From assembly GCA_945907065.1 (NCBI GenBank), contig CAMDSC010000023.1, positions 1-35,026 of the forward strand: DNA of 35,026 nucleotides, written 5' to 3'. The notes beneath the pieces are model-generated. The model did not search any database and was not told the DNA's origin. It was given only the letters and a program-made list of their open reading frames with translations. The stretch is from Chitinophaga pinensis. Lineage in GTDB: Bacteria; Bacteroidota; Bacteroidia; NS11-12g; UBA9320. How positions within the stretch are numbered: position 1 is the first letter of the stretch; each line of letters opens with the position of its first letter. Made by a program: the position numbers and the translations under genes. This document shows positions 15,128 through 23,433 of this stretch, piece after piece.

Positions 15128-17494
15128 TTAAAATTTAAAATTCCAAGTAACAGATGGTATCCAGCGGAATAAAGCAATTTGTTCAGTTATTGGTATTCCT
15201 GTTTTTACCTGTGTTCCATCGGTTCCTTTTACCATTCTTTCCCCTGTGTTTATTACATAAGGATTTTTACGGCCATAAACGTTATACACTGAAAAATTCC
15301 AGGAACTTTCTACTTTTCCTTTTTTTCGCATGGTTGGATAATAATTTACACCCACATCCATTCGATGATAGGACGGAAATCGTTGCGCATTTCGAGGTGC
15401 CCATAGTGTAATAAGTTTTCCATCATATTCCCATCTTCCTTGCGGATAGGTAATAGGATTGCCGGTGGCAAATATGAAATTGAGACTCGCATCCCATTTT
15501 TTTGTTATTTCATAATTGGCTGTTGCTGTTAAATTATGCCTTCTGTCGGTATTTGTTGGGTAAGGATTGTAGTGATTTATTCCCATAATTTGTCGCATGG
15601 ATTTGGATATTGTGTAGCTTATAAAACCTTTTAAATTTCCTTTGGTTTTTTTTATAAAAAACTCTGAACCATAGCTCCAGCCTTTGCCTGTGAGCAACTC
15701 ACCATATACCTGATTATTCAAAAACAAAACGGCATTGTCTCTAAAATCAATTTGGTTTTTCATCCATTTATAATATACCTCCACAGAAGTTTCCAATCCT
15801 AAGTCAAAATTTTTGAAAAAACCCAACGCTATTTGATCGCTAATTTGAGGTTTTATATTAATGTTGGCAGGTATCCATTGGTCGGTAGGCAATGCAAAGG
15901 AGGTGTTTCCTGCTTGTTGCAAATATTGAAAGGTTCTGTTGTAGGAAGCTTTAATTGCATCATTTTTAGAAAGATTATAACTGGCACTGGCTCGCGGTTC
16001 AAGACCGCTATAGGTATTAAAAATTGAATTTTTTTTATAAGAAAACGTATCTTCAACAATTGGTGCCGAACCAATGCTATCATATGCAAATTTGTATTCA
16101 TTAGCACTTCCCAAATTATTAAAAATAGAATAACGAAGGCCATATCGAACTTTAAATCGGGCATTAAATTTATGTTCATGCTCCGTATACAAAGCACTCT
16201 CTAAGGCTTTCCGTTTTTCTAAAATAATTGGGGCAGTAAGGATGGAGCCATCACCAATTGGCCTTATTTCACCGGGATTAAAAGTGTGATGAGTTATAGC
16301 TCCACCAAAATTGAATTTATTATTAGGATTATAAAACCATGCAAAATCTGATTTATAACTTACATCTGTAATTCCCTGTGTAAATTCTAAACTATTAGCG
16401 TCCGAAATATTAATTTTAAAATAGTAATCAAAATCGCTATAGATAAGAGTTTGATTACTAAAAAGTTTTTTATTAAATAAATGGTTCCAGCGAATGGTAG
16501 CTGTTTTATTCCCCCAACTATTCCCAAAAAGATTAGAAAACTCAAACTTATCCCTACCAAAATAACCGGATATAAATAATTTGTCTTTATCGCTCAATCG
16601 GTAATTTATTTTAGCGTTAAAATCGTAAAAATAAAGCTTGCTGTTTTTAGCTTCTTCTTGCGGAGCTAATGGTAAAAAAACATCGGCATACGATCTACGG
16701 CCTGAAATAATGAAGGAAGCTTTATTTTTTACAATCGGTCCTTCCAAAGTGAGGCGGCTTGATAACAATCCAATTCCTCCTGTTCCTGCAAATTTTTTAT
16801 TATTTCCTTCCTTCATCCTAATATCTATTAAAGATGATAAACGACCGCCGTATTGAGGTGGTATTCCACCTTTATAAACATCCAAATCCCGTATAGCATC
16901 CCCATTAAAAACGGAGAAAAACCCTAACAAATGCGATACATTATAAACGGTGGCTTCATCCAATAATATCAAATTTTGATCTTGGGTTCCGCCCCTCACA
17001 CTAAACCCTGAATTACCTTCTCCCGCACTAATAATTCCGGGAAGCATGGTTACTGTTTTCAACACATCCACTTCGCCAAATACCACTGGTATTCGCTTTA
17101 CAGTTTGCATATCAAGTTTTATTACGTTTATCTGCTTGTTTTCTACTTTTGATTCTTCAGCCTTTGCATTTATTGTAATTTCATCAATATCTTTTGAGGT
17201 TTCGGTAAGTTCTACATTTATTGTGGTGTTTTTGTCAAGGGTTATATTTTTCTCTATTCCTTCATATCCCACATATTTAAATTGAACCTTATAGGTTCCT
17301 TTTAGTAAGGTTAAAGAATAAAAACCATAAGAATTTGTAGATACGCCATAAGTTGTTTTAGGAATTAGAACTGTTGCTCCCGTCAGGTCTTCACCGGTTT
17401 TAGAATCTGTAATTCGTCCACTGATGGTATAACTTTGGGCAAATAGTAGGGTTGTGAAAAGGAGAAAAACGGTTGTTAGGATGGGTTTAAACAT
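15128..17494 (-). CDS. TonB-dependent outer-membrane receptor with carboxypeptidase-like domain
   Basis: 788 residues from the ATG at 17494. The in-frame TTG at 17515 belongs to a TAnnTTTG box and is rejected as a start. After a signal peptide ending LLFAQ comes a carboxypeptidase-D regulatory-like domain (YTISGRITDSKTGEDLTGAT onwards). The plug follows, with GFSVRGGTQDQNLILLDEAT and YKGGIPPQYGGRLSS, then the 22-strand barrel ending in aromatic NFKF. The family imports large ligands across the outer membrane with energy from TonB-ExbBD. The partner DUF4249 lipoprotein follows 12 nt later. No sigma/anti-sigma pair or glycosidase is adjacent, so the substrate is open. Confidence 0.95.
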   Translation of the reverse strand: MFKPILTTVFLLFTTLLFAQSYTISGRITDSKTGEDLTGATVLIPKTTYGVSTNSYGFYSLTLLKGTYKVQFKYVGYEGIEKNITLDKNTTINVELTETSKDIDEITINAKAEESKVENKQINVIKLDMQTVKRIPVVFGEVDVLKTVTMLPGIISAGEGNSGFSVRGGTQDQNLILLDEATVYNVSHLLGFFSVFNGDAIRDLDVYKGGIPPQYGGRLSSLIDIRMKEGNNKKFAGTGGIGLLSSRLTLEGPIVKNKASFIISGRRSYADVFLPLAPQEEAKNSKLYFYDFNAKINYRLSDKDKLFISGYFGRDKFEFSNLFGNSWGNKTATIRWNHLFNKKLFSNQTLIYSDFDYYFKINISDANSLEFTQGITDVSYKSDFAWFYNPNNKFNFGGAITHHTFNPGEIRPIGDGSILTAPIILEKRKALESALYTEHEHKFNARFKVRYGLRYSIFNNLGSANEYKFAYDSIGSAPIVEDTFSYKKNSIFNTYSGLEPRASASYNLSKNDAIKASYNRTFQYLQQAGNTSFALPTDQWIPANINIKPQISDQIALGFFKNFDLGLETSVEVYYKWMKNQIDFRDNAVLFLNNQVYGELLTGKGWSYGSEFFIKKTKGNLKGFISYTISKSMRQIMGINHYNPYPTNTDRRHNLTATANYEITKKWDASLNFIFATGNPITYPQGRWEYDGKLITLWAPRNAQRFPSYHRMDVGVNYYPTMRKKGKVESSWNFSVYNVYGRKNPYVINTGERMVKGTDGTQVKTGIPITEQIALFRWIPSVTWNFKF

Positions 17495-17512
17495 TTTTGT
17501 ATTAAAGCGGTG

Positions 17513-17520
17513 CAAAATTA
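17513..17520 (-). promoter_or_regulatory. Candidate -7 box for the TonB receptor operon (TAATTTTG)
   Basis: TAATTTTG on the minus strand ends 18 nt before the ATG at 17494. Its TTG is the false start codon mentioned for the receptor. The -33 element is not visible. Confidence 0.5.
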
Positions 17521-17608
17521 TTTTTATAAAGGATTTGATACTATTACGTTAGACTATATTAATGTAAAATCTGATTAACGGGAAAATTGTTTGGTAAGAG
17601 TGAAAATA

Positions 17609-17676
17609 ATTAGGAATTAAAAATTAGGAATTAGGAATTGGTCACCCGTAATTCGTAATTTCTAATTCGTGATTAA
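17609..17676. repeat. Heptad-repeat hairpin just before pssA
   Basis: The left half contains ATTAGGA at 17609, 17623 and 17630. The right half contains TAATTCG, TAATTTC and TAATTCG in tandem from 17649 to 17669. The two halves are imperfect reverse complements, and the centre GGTCACC is itself a small dyad, so the whole can fold into a hairpin of nearly 20 bp that ends at the pssA start codon. It could be a dispersed intergenic repeat or a regulatory leader. Confidence 0.6.
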
Positions 17677-18407
17677 TGAATGCTATTAAAAAATGGATAC
17701 CTAATATTATAACTCTAGGGAATTTAGGTTGTGGGATGTTGGCTTGTTATATTGCTGCCAGCGAGAGTGGTGAATATACGGATGAACACTTGGAAGAATC
17801 TGCTTACAAAATGTGGTGGTATGTTTACCCCTCACTTTTTATTTTCGGTGCAGCCATTCTTGATTTTTTTGATGGTTTAGCGGCACGATTATTAAAAGTT
17901 AATTCTGAATTAGGAAAACAATTAGATAGTTTAGCTGATGTAGTAAGTTTTGGAGTGGCCCCATCTTTTATCATTGTTGGTTATAATTTAATGGGAGATT
18001 TCTCATATTTAGGTTTCTTAATCGGAATCTTTTCTTGCATCCGCTTAGCCAAATTTAATATTGACACCCGCCAAAGCGATTCGTTCCTTGGTTTACCCGT
18101 TCCAAGTACCGGTATTGTTATTGCATCCTTGCCTTTTATAGATAAATCAGGGTCTTTGGCATTTATGCTCAATCCATGGATGGTGGCGGTTTTGGTGGTT
18201 TTACTGTGTATTTTAATGGTTTCCGAATTGAAGCTTTTAGCTTTAAAATTTAAAAACTATAGCCTGAAAGATAATGTTTATCGCTATTTGGTTTTGCTTA
18301 TAGGTTTGCTTGCTTTGATATTTTTTCAATTTCAAGGATTGCCTTTGGTTATTTTGGGGTATGTATTGGTTTCGTTAATTGCCCCCAAAAAGAAAGCAAC
18401 CTTATAA
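17676..18407 (+). CDS. pssA: CDP-diacylglycerol-serine O-phosphatidyltransferase
   Basis: Makes phosphatidylserine from CDP-diacylglycerol and serine, the precursor of phosphatidylethanolamine. It has 243 residues and several membrane helices. The CDP-alcohol phosphotransferase motif is perfect: D66-G67-x2-A70-R71-x8-G80-x3-D84-x3-D88. The Asp and Arg residues bind the CDP-lipid and metals. A decarboxylase gene (psd) is not adjacent. The ATG at 17676 follows a heptad-repeat hairpin directly, which leaves no room for a conventional ribosome-binding site. A strong terminator stands after the gene. Confidence 0.93.
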   Translation: MNAIKKWIPNIITLGNLGCGMLACYIAASESGEYTDEHLEESAYKMWWYVYPSLFIFGAAILDFFDGLAARLLKVNSELGKQLDSLADVVSFGVAPSFIIVGYNLMGDFSYLGFLIGIFSCIRLAKFNIDTRQSDSFLGLPVPSTGIVIASLPFIDKSGSLAFMLNPWMVAVLVVLLCILMVSELKLLALKFKNYSLKDNVYRYLVLLIGLLALIFFQFQGLPLVILGYVLVSLIAPKKKATL

Positions 18408-18411
18408 TTTT

Positions 18412-18449
18412 AACTTTTCCAAAGTTCCAAAACTTTGGAAAAGTTTTTA
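18412..18449 (+). terminator. Intrinsic terminator after pssA
   Basis: AACTTTTCCAAAGTT (18412-18426) and AACTTTGGAAAAGTT (18431-18445) are exact reverse complements around a 4-nt loop and lead into a T-run. The 15-bp perfect stem begins 4 nt after the pssA stop. Confidence 0.8.
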
Positions 18450-18468
18450 AGCCATTATCGTATTTTTG
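18435..18468 (+). promoter_or_regulatory. Candidate promoter for purS
   Basis: TTG (18435-18437) is followed after 23 nt by TATTTTTG (18461-18468), a TAnnTTTG match 17 nt before the purS ATG. The -33 element falls inside the right arm of the pssA terminator. Confidence 0.5.
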
Positions 18469-18485
18469 CACTTTAATAATTGAAT

Positions 18486-18737
18486 ATGAAATTTATAGCT
18501 GAAATAAACGTAATGCCTCACAAAAATTTGTTAGACCCACAGGGCAAAGCCGTAACCGGAAGTATGGCTGCCATTGGCTTGCCACAAGTTCAAAATGTGA
18601 GAGTTGGTAAACATATTACTATGGAAATAGAAGCTGCCAATGAAGCTGAAGCCAAAACAAAAACCGATGAAGCCTGCCGTAAATTATTGGCCAATCAGGT
18701 AATGGAATTTTTTGAGTTTACTATTCACACGGCTTAA
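18486..18737 (+). CDS. purS: Phosphoribosylformylglycinamidine synthase subunit PurS
   Basis: 83 residues from the ATG at 18486 (a TTG two codons upstream is less likely). PurS is the small subunit that bridges PurL and PurQ in the three-part FGAM synthase of purine synthesis. The start KFIAEINVMPHKNLLDPQGK and the VGKHITMEIEA strand are family features, and the size is right. Bacteria with a single large PurL do not need PurS, so its presence implies a split enzyme elsewhere in the genome. No other pur gene is nearby. Confidence 0.9.
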   Translation: MKFIAEINVMPHKNLLDPQGKAVTGSMAAIGLPQVQNVRVGKHITMEIEAANEAEAKTKTDEACRKLLANQVMEFFEFTIHTA

Positions 18738-18811
18738 TTATCAAACTGTTTTAGTGTTAATTTGTTATTTCTAAACTCAATAACAAGTAACCCATTAACT
18801 CAATACCCGAA

Positions 18812-20224
18812 ATGCATATAGAACAACTGTACACCAACTGTCTGGCTCAAGCCGCTTATTATATTGAAAGTAATGGCGAAGTTGCTATCATTGATCCTAT
18901 TCGCGATTATCAGGTTTATATTGATAAAGCCAATGAACAAGGACATAAAATAAAATATGTGTTCGAAACCCATTTTCATGCCGATTTTGTATCTGGTCAT
19001 GTGGATTTAGCTAAAGCTACAGGGGCTACTATTATTTATGGCCCAAAAGCTGAAACCGGTTTTGATGCGCTTATAGCAACCGACGGACAGGTTTTTGAAT
19101 TGGGAAATATTACAATAACAGCGTTGCATACTCCCGGCCACACACCTGAAAGTACCTGTTATTTATTAAAAGATGAAAAAGGTAAAGACCATTGTGTTTT
19201 TACAGGAGATACTTTGTTTGTAGGAGATGTAGGCCGCCCGGATTTATTGGATGGTAATCCTGATTTGAATACCGAAAAAATGGCCGGTTGGTTATATGAT
19301 TCATTAAACTCAAAACTAAAAACGTTGGGTGATAATGTAATTGTTTATCCCGCCCATGGCCCCGGAAGCGCCTGTGGCAAAAGTATGGGAAAAGAAACTT
19401 TTAGTACGATTGGCGTTCAAAAAGCTTCTAACTATGCCATGGCTGATTTAACAAAAGAAGAATTTATAGCTCAAGTAACGGATGGTATTTCAGCCCCACC
19501 CGACTACTTTTTTAAAGATGCAAAACTTAATAAACATGGATATGCCAGTATTTCTGAAATAGAAACCAACGGTATGAAAGCCCTTTCAGTGGAGGAATTT
19601 GAAACACTTAAAACAGATGGAGCGTTAATAATTGACAGCCGCGATCCATTGGTTTTTGAAAATGGTTTTGTGCCACGATCCATTAATATTGGATTGAATG
19701 GACAATACGCTATTTGGGCGGCTACCTTATTTGAGTTGGACAGAAAAATAATGTTAGTAACCGAGACAGGCAAAGAACAGGAAAGTGTTATCCGTTTGGC
19801 TCGCGTTGGGTTTGATAATATTGCCGGTTATTTGAACGGTGGATATGATACTTGGGTTGGTGCTGGAAAACGAATTGATATGCTGGTATCCGTAGATACT
19901 GAAGAATTAGCCTTGGAGCAAAAGCATGGTAAAAACATTGGAATTTTGGATGTTCGCAAGCCTTCCGAATTTGATCAAGGCCATGTTGAAAATGCTGAAT
20001 TTAATACCTTAGCCAGTCTTCAGGATAATTTAGAACGTATTGATAAAGACAAAGACCAGTATGTATACTGTGCCGGTGGTTACCGTTCGGTAATAGCTTG
20101 TTCCATACTTAAAGCCAACGGCTACCACAAAGTAACTAATGTTTACGGAGGTTTTGGGGCTATAAAAAATGACGACCGAATAAAAGTTTTTATTCCTGAA
20201 GTTCAGGTTCCTTGCAGTAAATAG
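18812..20224 (+). CDS. Metallo-beta-lactamase/rhodanese fusion, persulfide-dioxygenase-like
   Basis: 470 residues. The N-terminal metallo-beta-lactamase domain (about 1-210) resembles ETHE1-type persulfide dioxygenases, with H54-x-H56-x-D58, H110, D133 and H182 as likely metal ligands; the position after D58 is F rather than the usual H. Two rhodanese domains follow (about 260-350 and 365-460). The second keeps the active-site loop with Cys420 (YCAGGYRS). The first has VTETGKEQE where the cysteine loop should be and looks inactive. A role in sulfide or persulfide oxidation, moving sulfane sulfur between domains, is likely from the family. No sulfide:quinone reductase gene is nearby. Confidence 0.9.
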   Translation: MHIEQLYTNCLAQAAYYIESNGEVAIIDPIRDYQVYIDKANEQGHKIKYVFETHFHADFVSGHVDLAKATGATIIYGPKAETGFDALIATDGQVFELGNITITALHTPGHTPESTCYLLKDEKGKDHCVFTGDTLFVGDVGRPDLLDGNPDLNTEKMAGWLYDSLNSKLKTLGDNVIVYPAHGPGSACGKSMGKETFSTIGVQKASNYAMADLTKEEFIAQVTDGISAPPDYFFKDAKLNKHGYASISEIETNGMKALSVEEFETLKTDGALIIDSRDPLVFENGFVPRSINIGLNGQYAIWAATLFELDRKIMLVTETGKEQESVIRLARVGFDNIAGYLNGGYDTWVGAGKRIDMLVSVDTEELALEQKHGKNIGILDVRKPSEFDQGHVENAEFNTLASLQDNLERIDKDKDQYVYCAGGYRSVIACSILKANGYHKVTNVYGGFGAIKNDDRIKVFIPEVQVPCSK

Positions 20225-20231
20225 CAAATTT

Positions 20232-20263
20232 TTAAACTCTTTTTTAAGAAAGTTTAATTTTTT
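20232..20263 (+). terminator. Probable terminator after the MBL-rhodanese gene
   Basis: TTAAACT (20232-20238) pairs with AGTTTAA (20251-20257), followed by TTTTTT. The stem is AT-rich, so it is a weak call. Confidence 0.45.
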
Positions 20264-20325
20264 AAAGCGTTAAAAAAATCAACTTCCTCTCTATTTTATT
20301 ATTTGCCTTTTGTTATTTGTCATTA

Positions 20326-20356
20326 TTGTTTAGCGGCTATTTTAAAATTACTTTTG
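20326..20356 (+). promoter_or_regulatory. Candidate promoter for sucD
   Basis: TTG (20326-20328), 20 nt spacer, TACTTTTG (20349-20356). Both elements and the spacing fit the Bacteroidota consensus. The sucD ATG follows 22 nt after the box. Confidence 0.6.
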
Positions 20357-20378
20357 CCCCTCGTTTTTAATACAACAC

Positions 20379-21263
20379 ATGAGCGTTTTAGTTAATAAAA
20401 ATTCCAAAGTAATAGTTCAAGGTTTTACAGGTACTGAAGGTACTTTTCATGCCGGTCAAATGATTGAGTATGGCACCAATGTGGTAGGTGGAGTTACTCC
20501 AGGCAAAGGAGGACAAACCCATTTAGATCGCCCTGTTTTTAATACCGTAAAGGAAGCGGTAGATAAATCCGGAGCCAATGTTTCCATCATTTTTGTTCCA
20601 CCTCCATTTGCAGCCGACGCTATTATGGAAGCTGCGGATGCAGGTATTAAAGTAATCGTTTGTATTACCGAAGGAATTCCTGTAAAAGATATGATTCCTG
20701 TAAAGGCTTATATCAAAAAACGTGATTGTATTTTGATAGGCCCTAACTGCCCGGGAATTATAACTCCTGATGAAGCTAAAATTGGAATTATGCCGGGTTT
20801 TGTGTTTAAAAAAGGAAGAATAGGTATTGTATCTAAATCAGGAACTTTAACCTATGAAGCAGCCGATCAGATTGTGAAAGCCGGTTTGGGTGTTTCTACA
20901 GCTATTGGTATTGGAGGCGACCCAATTATTGGAACAACCACCCAAGATGCTATAGAACTATTTATGAACGACCCCGAAACCGATGCTATTGTAATGATAG
21001 GCGAAATAGGCGGAAGCTATGAAGCCGATGCCGCCCGTTGGATTAAAGCCACCGGAAATAAAAAAGTAGTAGTTGGGTTTATTGCCGGGCAAACCGCCCC
21101 TCCAGGCCGCCGTATGGGCCACGCTGGAGCCATCGTAGGTGGAACTGATGATACTGCGGCAGCCAAAATGAAAATTATGGCCGAATGTGGAATTTACGTA
21201 GTTGAATCTCCTGCCGATATAGGAACTAAAATGGTGGAAGCCTTGAGCTCTAGGGTGAATTAA
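20379..21263 (+). CDS. sucD: Succinate-CoA ligase, alpha subunit
   Basis: Catalyses the TCA-cycle conversion between succinyl-CoA and succinate with formation of ATP or GTP, together with SucC. It has 294 residues, the normal size. The CoA-binding N-terminus has [12 protein letters not shown] and [19 protein letters not shown] is at 121-130 and the phosphorylated histidine is H248 in [12 protein letters not shown]. In many bacteria sucC and sucD form an operon; here sucD stands alone with its own promoter, so sucC must be elsewhere. Confidence 0.96.
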   Translation: MSVLVNKNSKVIVQGFTGTEGTFHAGQMIEYGTNVVGGVTPGKGGQTHLDRPVFNTVKEAVDKSGANVSIIFVPPPFAADAIMEAADAGIKVIVCITEGIPVKDMIPVKAYIKKRDCILIGPNCPGIITPDEAKIGIMPGFVFKKGRIGIVSKSGTLTYEAADQIVKAGLGVSTAIGIGGDPIIGTTTQDAIELFMNDPETDAIVMIGEIGGSYEADAARWIKATGNKKVVVGFIAGQTAPPGRRMGHAGAIVGGTDDTAAAKMKIMAECGIYVVESPADIGTKMVEALSSRVN

Positions 21264-21299
21264 GAATCTCTAAATTTCAATAAAGTTAGTCCTACACTC

Positions 21300-22943
21300 T
21301 TAAAAATTAGTAGTCACTGTAAACCTAATCCCACTAAAGGCAGGCTCTAAGCGGCAAACTCCTCCTGAGCAATTTACACCTTCCACTTGTTTTATATAAG
21401 CTAGGGTAAAGGCCGAGGTGTGAATGCTGTATTTTCCAAAGACGGAATAATAGTGAAGTACTTTGTCAGGTGCAGGATTGTCTTCATAACGGTGAGGTTT
21501 CACATTTATCATATCCGATAAGGCAAATGAATAATGCGGTGAAGAGTTCCATTCCAATATCACATTGGCAAAACTTCCATAATCCTGTTTGGTGCTCAAA
21601 TATTGTCCTTCAAAACGAAATGAATTTTTCTTATCCATTTTCCAAGTCACTTCTGCAAAAGGAGTAATTGTTTTTACAGGGGCATGGCCGGGTTTGCCTT
21701 GATAAATAGCTTGGTCGTAGTAAATGGCCTGAATACCAGCTTTTGCTTTAAGGTTTTTATTAAACTTATGGCTGTACTCAATATAGGCCTCACGATAAAG
21801 AGTATCCTTGTTTAACTGATCAATTCGAGCCAAATTAATCAATATTGAATTTTCTTTATTAATAGTAATATTAATATCGGCCTGAATTCCTTGTTCGCCA
21901 GTAGTTATGGCTTGTGCTGCATATCGGGCTAACAGCCTATAGGTACTTTGTTGAGTAAGGGATGGCACAAAACCTACAATACCTTCCAAAGGTTTAACAT
22001 TTGGGCCTAGGGTCATATTATAATCTTCAGCATATCGATATTGTAAATTAAAGCCAATTCCTCCTTTATGTTTAGCTCCCAACTTAGATTTAGCATAACC
22101 AAAAGTTGTTAAAAACAGTTTACCTTCTTTATTTTCTAAACTGCCTGTAAGTTGATTTCTGGTAGCTTCCTTCGTTTTTCCTACATATTCCAAGTCATAG
22201 GTAAAATCTTTAAGAGCCATTGAAAAATAACCATTGTAGGCATACACATTATATTTTGGATAAAAACGTTTACTCACTTCCATAGCGTTTATTTCAGAGG
22301 CAATGCTATTCATTGCTTCATCGTTAAGGGTTCTATTTACAAGTGAACCCCCTCCGTTAATGGTTAAATCTCCAAATGTTTTACCGCCTTCAGCATTTAC
22401 ACCTTTAATAATTTGGTTGGCTACTCCAAAACGGTTGTCCTGAAATCCTTTTTGTCGTCCGGTAAAGGCTTTAATAGTTAAATTATCAGTAATTGCATAT
22501 TTTGCTTTCACACCTTGCACCGCATAATCAATACCGATTAATCTATCCTCATAGGCTCTAAAAACAAGACCTGAGCCAAATTGCTCATAAAAATAGCCGG
22601 CAGTTATATTTAATTTTTCAATATCTTTTGAAACTTGCCAAAAACCCAAACCTTGACCTGAAAAAGAACCGCTTGGGTTAAGCAAATTGGAATTATTAAA
22701 CAAATCAAAACGAGTGGCTATATTAAAACCATAATTGCTGTAGTTCATAAAAAGAAAAGCCTCGCTGCTTGATTTTTGAGTGCCATATTGTGGTGAAGTT
22801 TTTTCTGTAACACCTATACTGGAATCAACATCAAACACATTAAAAGTGCCTTGAAAATTTCCTGAGAATACGCCTTTATCGTTTTGTGCCTTGGTAAATA
22901 AAGCTGCGCTAATAAACAGTAAGGTTGTAAATAGTTTTTTCAT
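21300..22943 (-). CDS. DUF6029 outer-membrane beta-barrel protein
   Basis: 547 residues with a signal peptide (MKKLFTTLLFISAALFTKAQ) and an almost continuous pattern of alternating amphipathic strands ending in VTTNF, the terminal aromatic expected of a barrel. The conserved tail CSGGVCRLEPAFSGI is what I associate with DUF6029, a Bacteroidota-specific outer-membrane family of unknown role. The two cysteines in that tail may form a disulfide. It is monocistronic and convergent with sucD (36-nt gap). The function is unknown; transport or structural roles are equally possible. Confidence 0.8.
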   Translation of the reverse strand: MKKLFTTLLFISAALFTKAQNDKGVFSGNFQGTFNVFDVDSSIGVTEKTSPQYGTQKSSSEAFLFMNYSNYGFNIATRFDLFNNSNLLNPSGSFSGQGLGFWQVSKDIEKLNITAGYFYEQFGSGLVFRAYEDRLIGIDYAVQGVKAKYAITDNLTIKAFTGRQKGFQDNRFGVANQIIKGVNAEGGKTFGDLTINGGGSLVNRTLNDEAMNSIASEINAMEVSKRFYPKYNVYAYNGYFSMALKDFTYDLEYVGKTKEATRNQLTGSLENKEGKLFLTTFGYAKSKLGAKHKGGIGFNLQYRYAEDYNMTLGPNVKPLEGIVGFVPSLTQQSTYRLLARYAAQAITTGEQGIQADINITINKENSILINLARIDQLNKDTLYREAYIEYSHKFNKNLKAKAGIQAIYYDQAIYQGKPGHAPVKTITPFAEVTWKMDKKNSFRFEGQYLSTKQDYGSFANVILEWNSSPHYSFALSDMINVKPHRYEDNPAPDKVLHYYSVFGKYSIHTSAFTLAYIKQVEGVNCSGGVCRLEPAFSGIRFTVTTNF

Positions 22944-22999
22944 TTAACTGCAAGTCTAAAAAAAATTAATGGTTTCATAAGTAAATTATATTTATTTTT

Positions 23000-23007
23000 T
23001 ATATTTG
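23000..23007 (+). promoter_or_regulatory. Candidate -7 box for the small lipoprotein gene (TATATTTG)
   Basis: An exact TAnnTTTG match ending 13 nt before the ATG at 23021; no clear -33 TTG is present. Confidence 0.45.
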
Positions 23008-23020
23008 AAGAAACAAAGGC

Positions 23021-23428
23021 ATGAGAAATAGTTCTTTATCATTAATCCTTTTTACAAGCTTTGTATTTTTGGCTTGCAAGAAAGATCCGTCAATGCCTCC
23101 ATTCAAATTTTATGATGGAATTGGGACTCTTTCAGTTGTGCAAAGTGGGTTGTTTTATTTAAAGGATACAAAACTTCCTATTGAGTTAAAATTTATTCGA
23201 GTTGTTAGCGATTCCCGATGCCCTGAAGGAGTTCAATGTTTTTGGGCGGGTGCTGTTTCAGTTGAAATATTACTTGATAAATCTGTAAGTTTGGTAATAC
23301 CTTCTATGGATAATCCGACAATTTATAAAGGGTATAAAATTGTTGTAACCAATGCAATGCCTTATCCTAAGTCGGGCATTTCGATTAAGGAAAGAGACTA
23401 TAAAGTTGAGTTTAAGATTTTTAAATAG
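23021..23428 (+). CDS. Small lipoprotein of unknown function
   Basis: 135 residues with a lipoprotein signal and lipobox FLAC, Cys19 being the lipid anchor, followed by KKD. The distinctive segment is SDSRCPEGVQCFWAG, two cysteines six apart in a short loop. I recognise this block as recurring in small Bacteroidota lipoproteins, but know of no assigned function. The rest reads as beta-strands, so a compact beta domain on the membrane surface is likely. It converges on uvrB with a gap of only 5 nt. Confidence 0.75.
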   Translation: MRNSSLSLILFTSFVFLACKKDPSMPPFKFYDGIGTLSVVQSGLFYLKDTKLPIELKFIRVVSDSRCPEGVQCFWAGAVSVEILLDKSVSLVIPSMDNPTIYKGYKIVVTNAMPYPKSGISIKERDYKVEFKIFK

Positions 23429-23433
23429 GGTTT

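Noticed and set aside
14303..17494. SusC/SusD polysaccharide-uptake pair
   Set aside because: The partner is a DUF4249 lipoprotein without a SusD fold or TPR-like helices, and no glycoside hydrolase or sensor is adjacent.
17609..17676. CRISPR-like array
   Set aside because: The units are 7 nt, tandem without spacers and mutually complementary. No cas gene is present.
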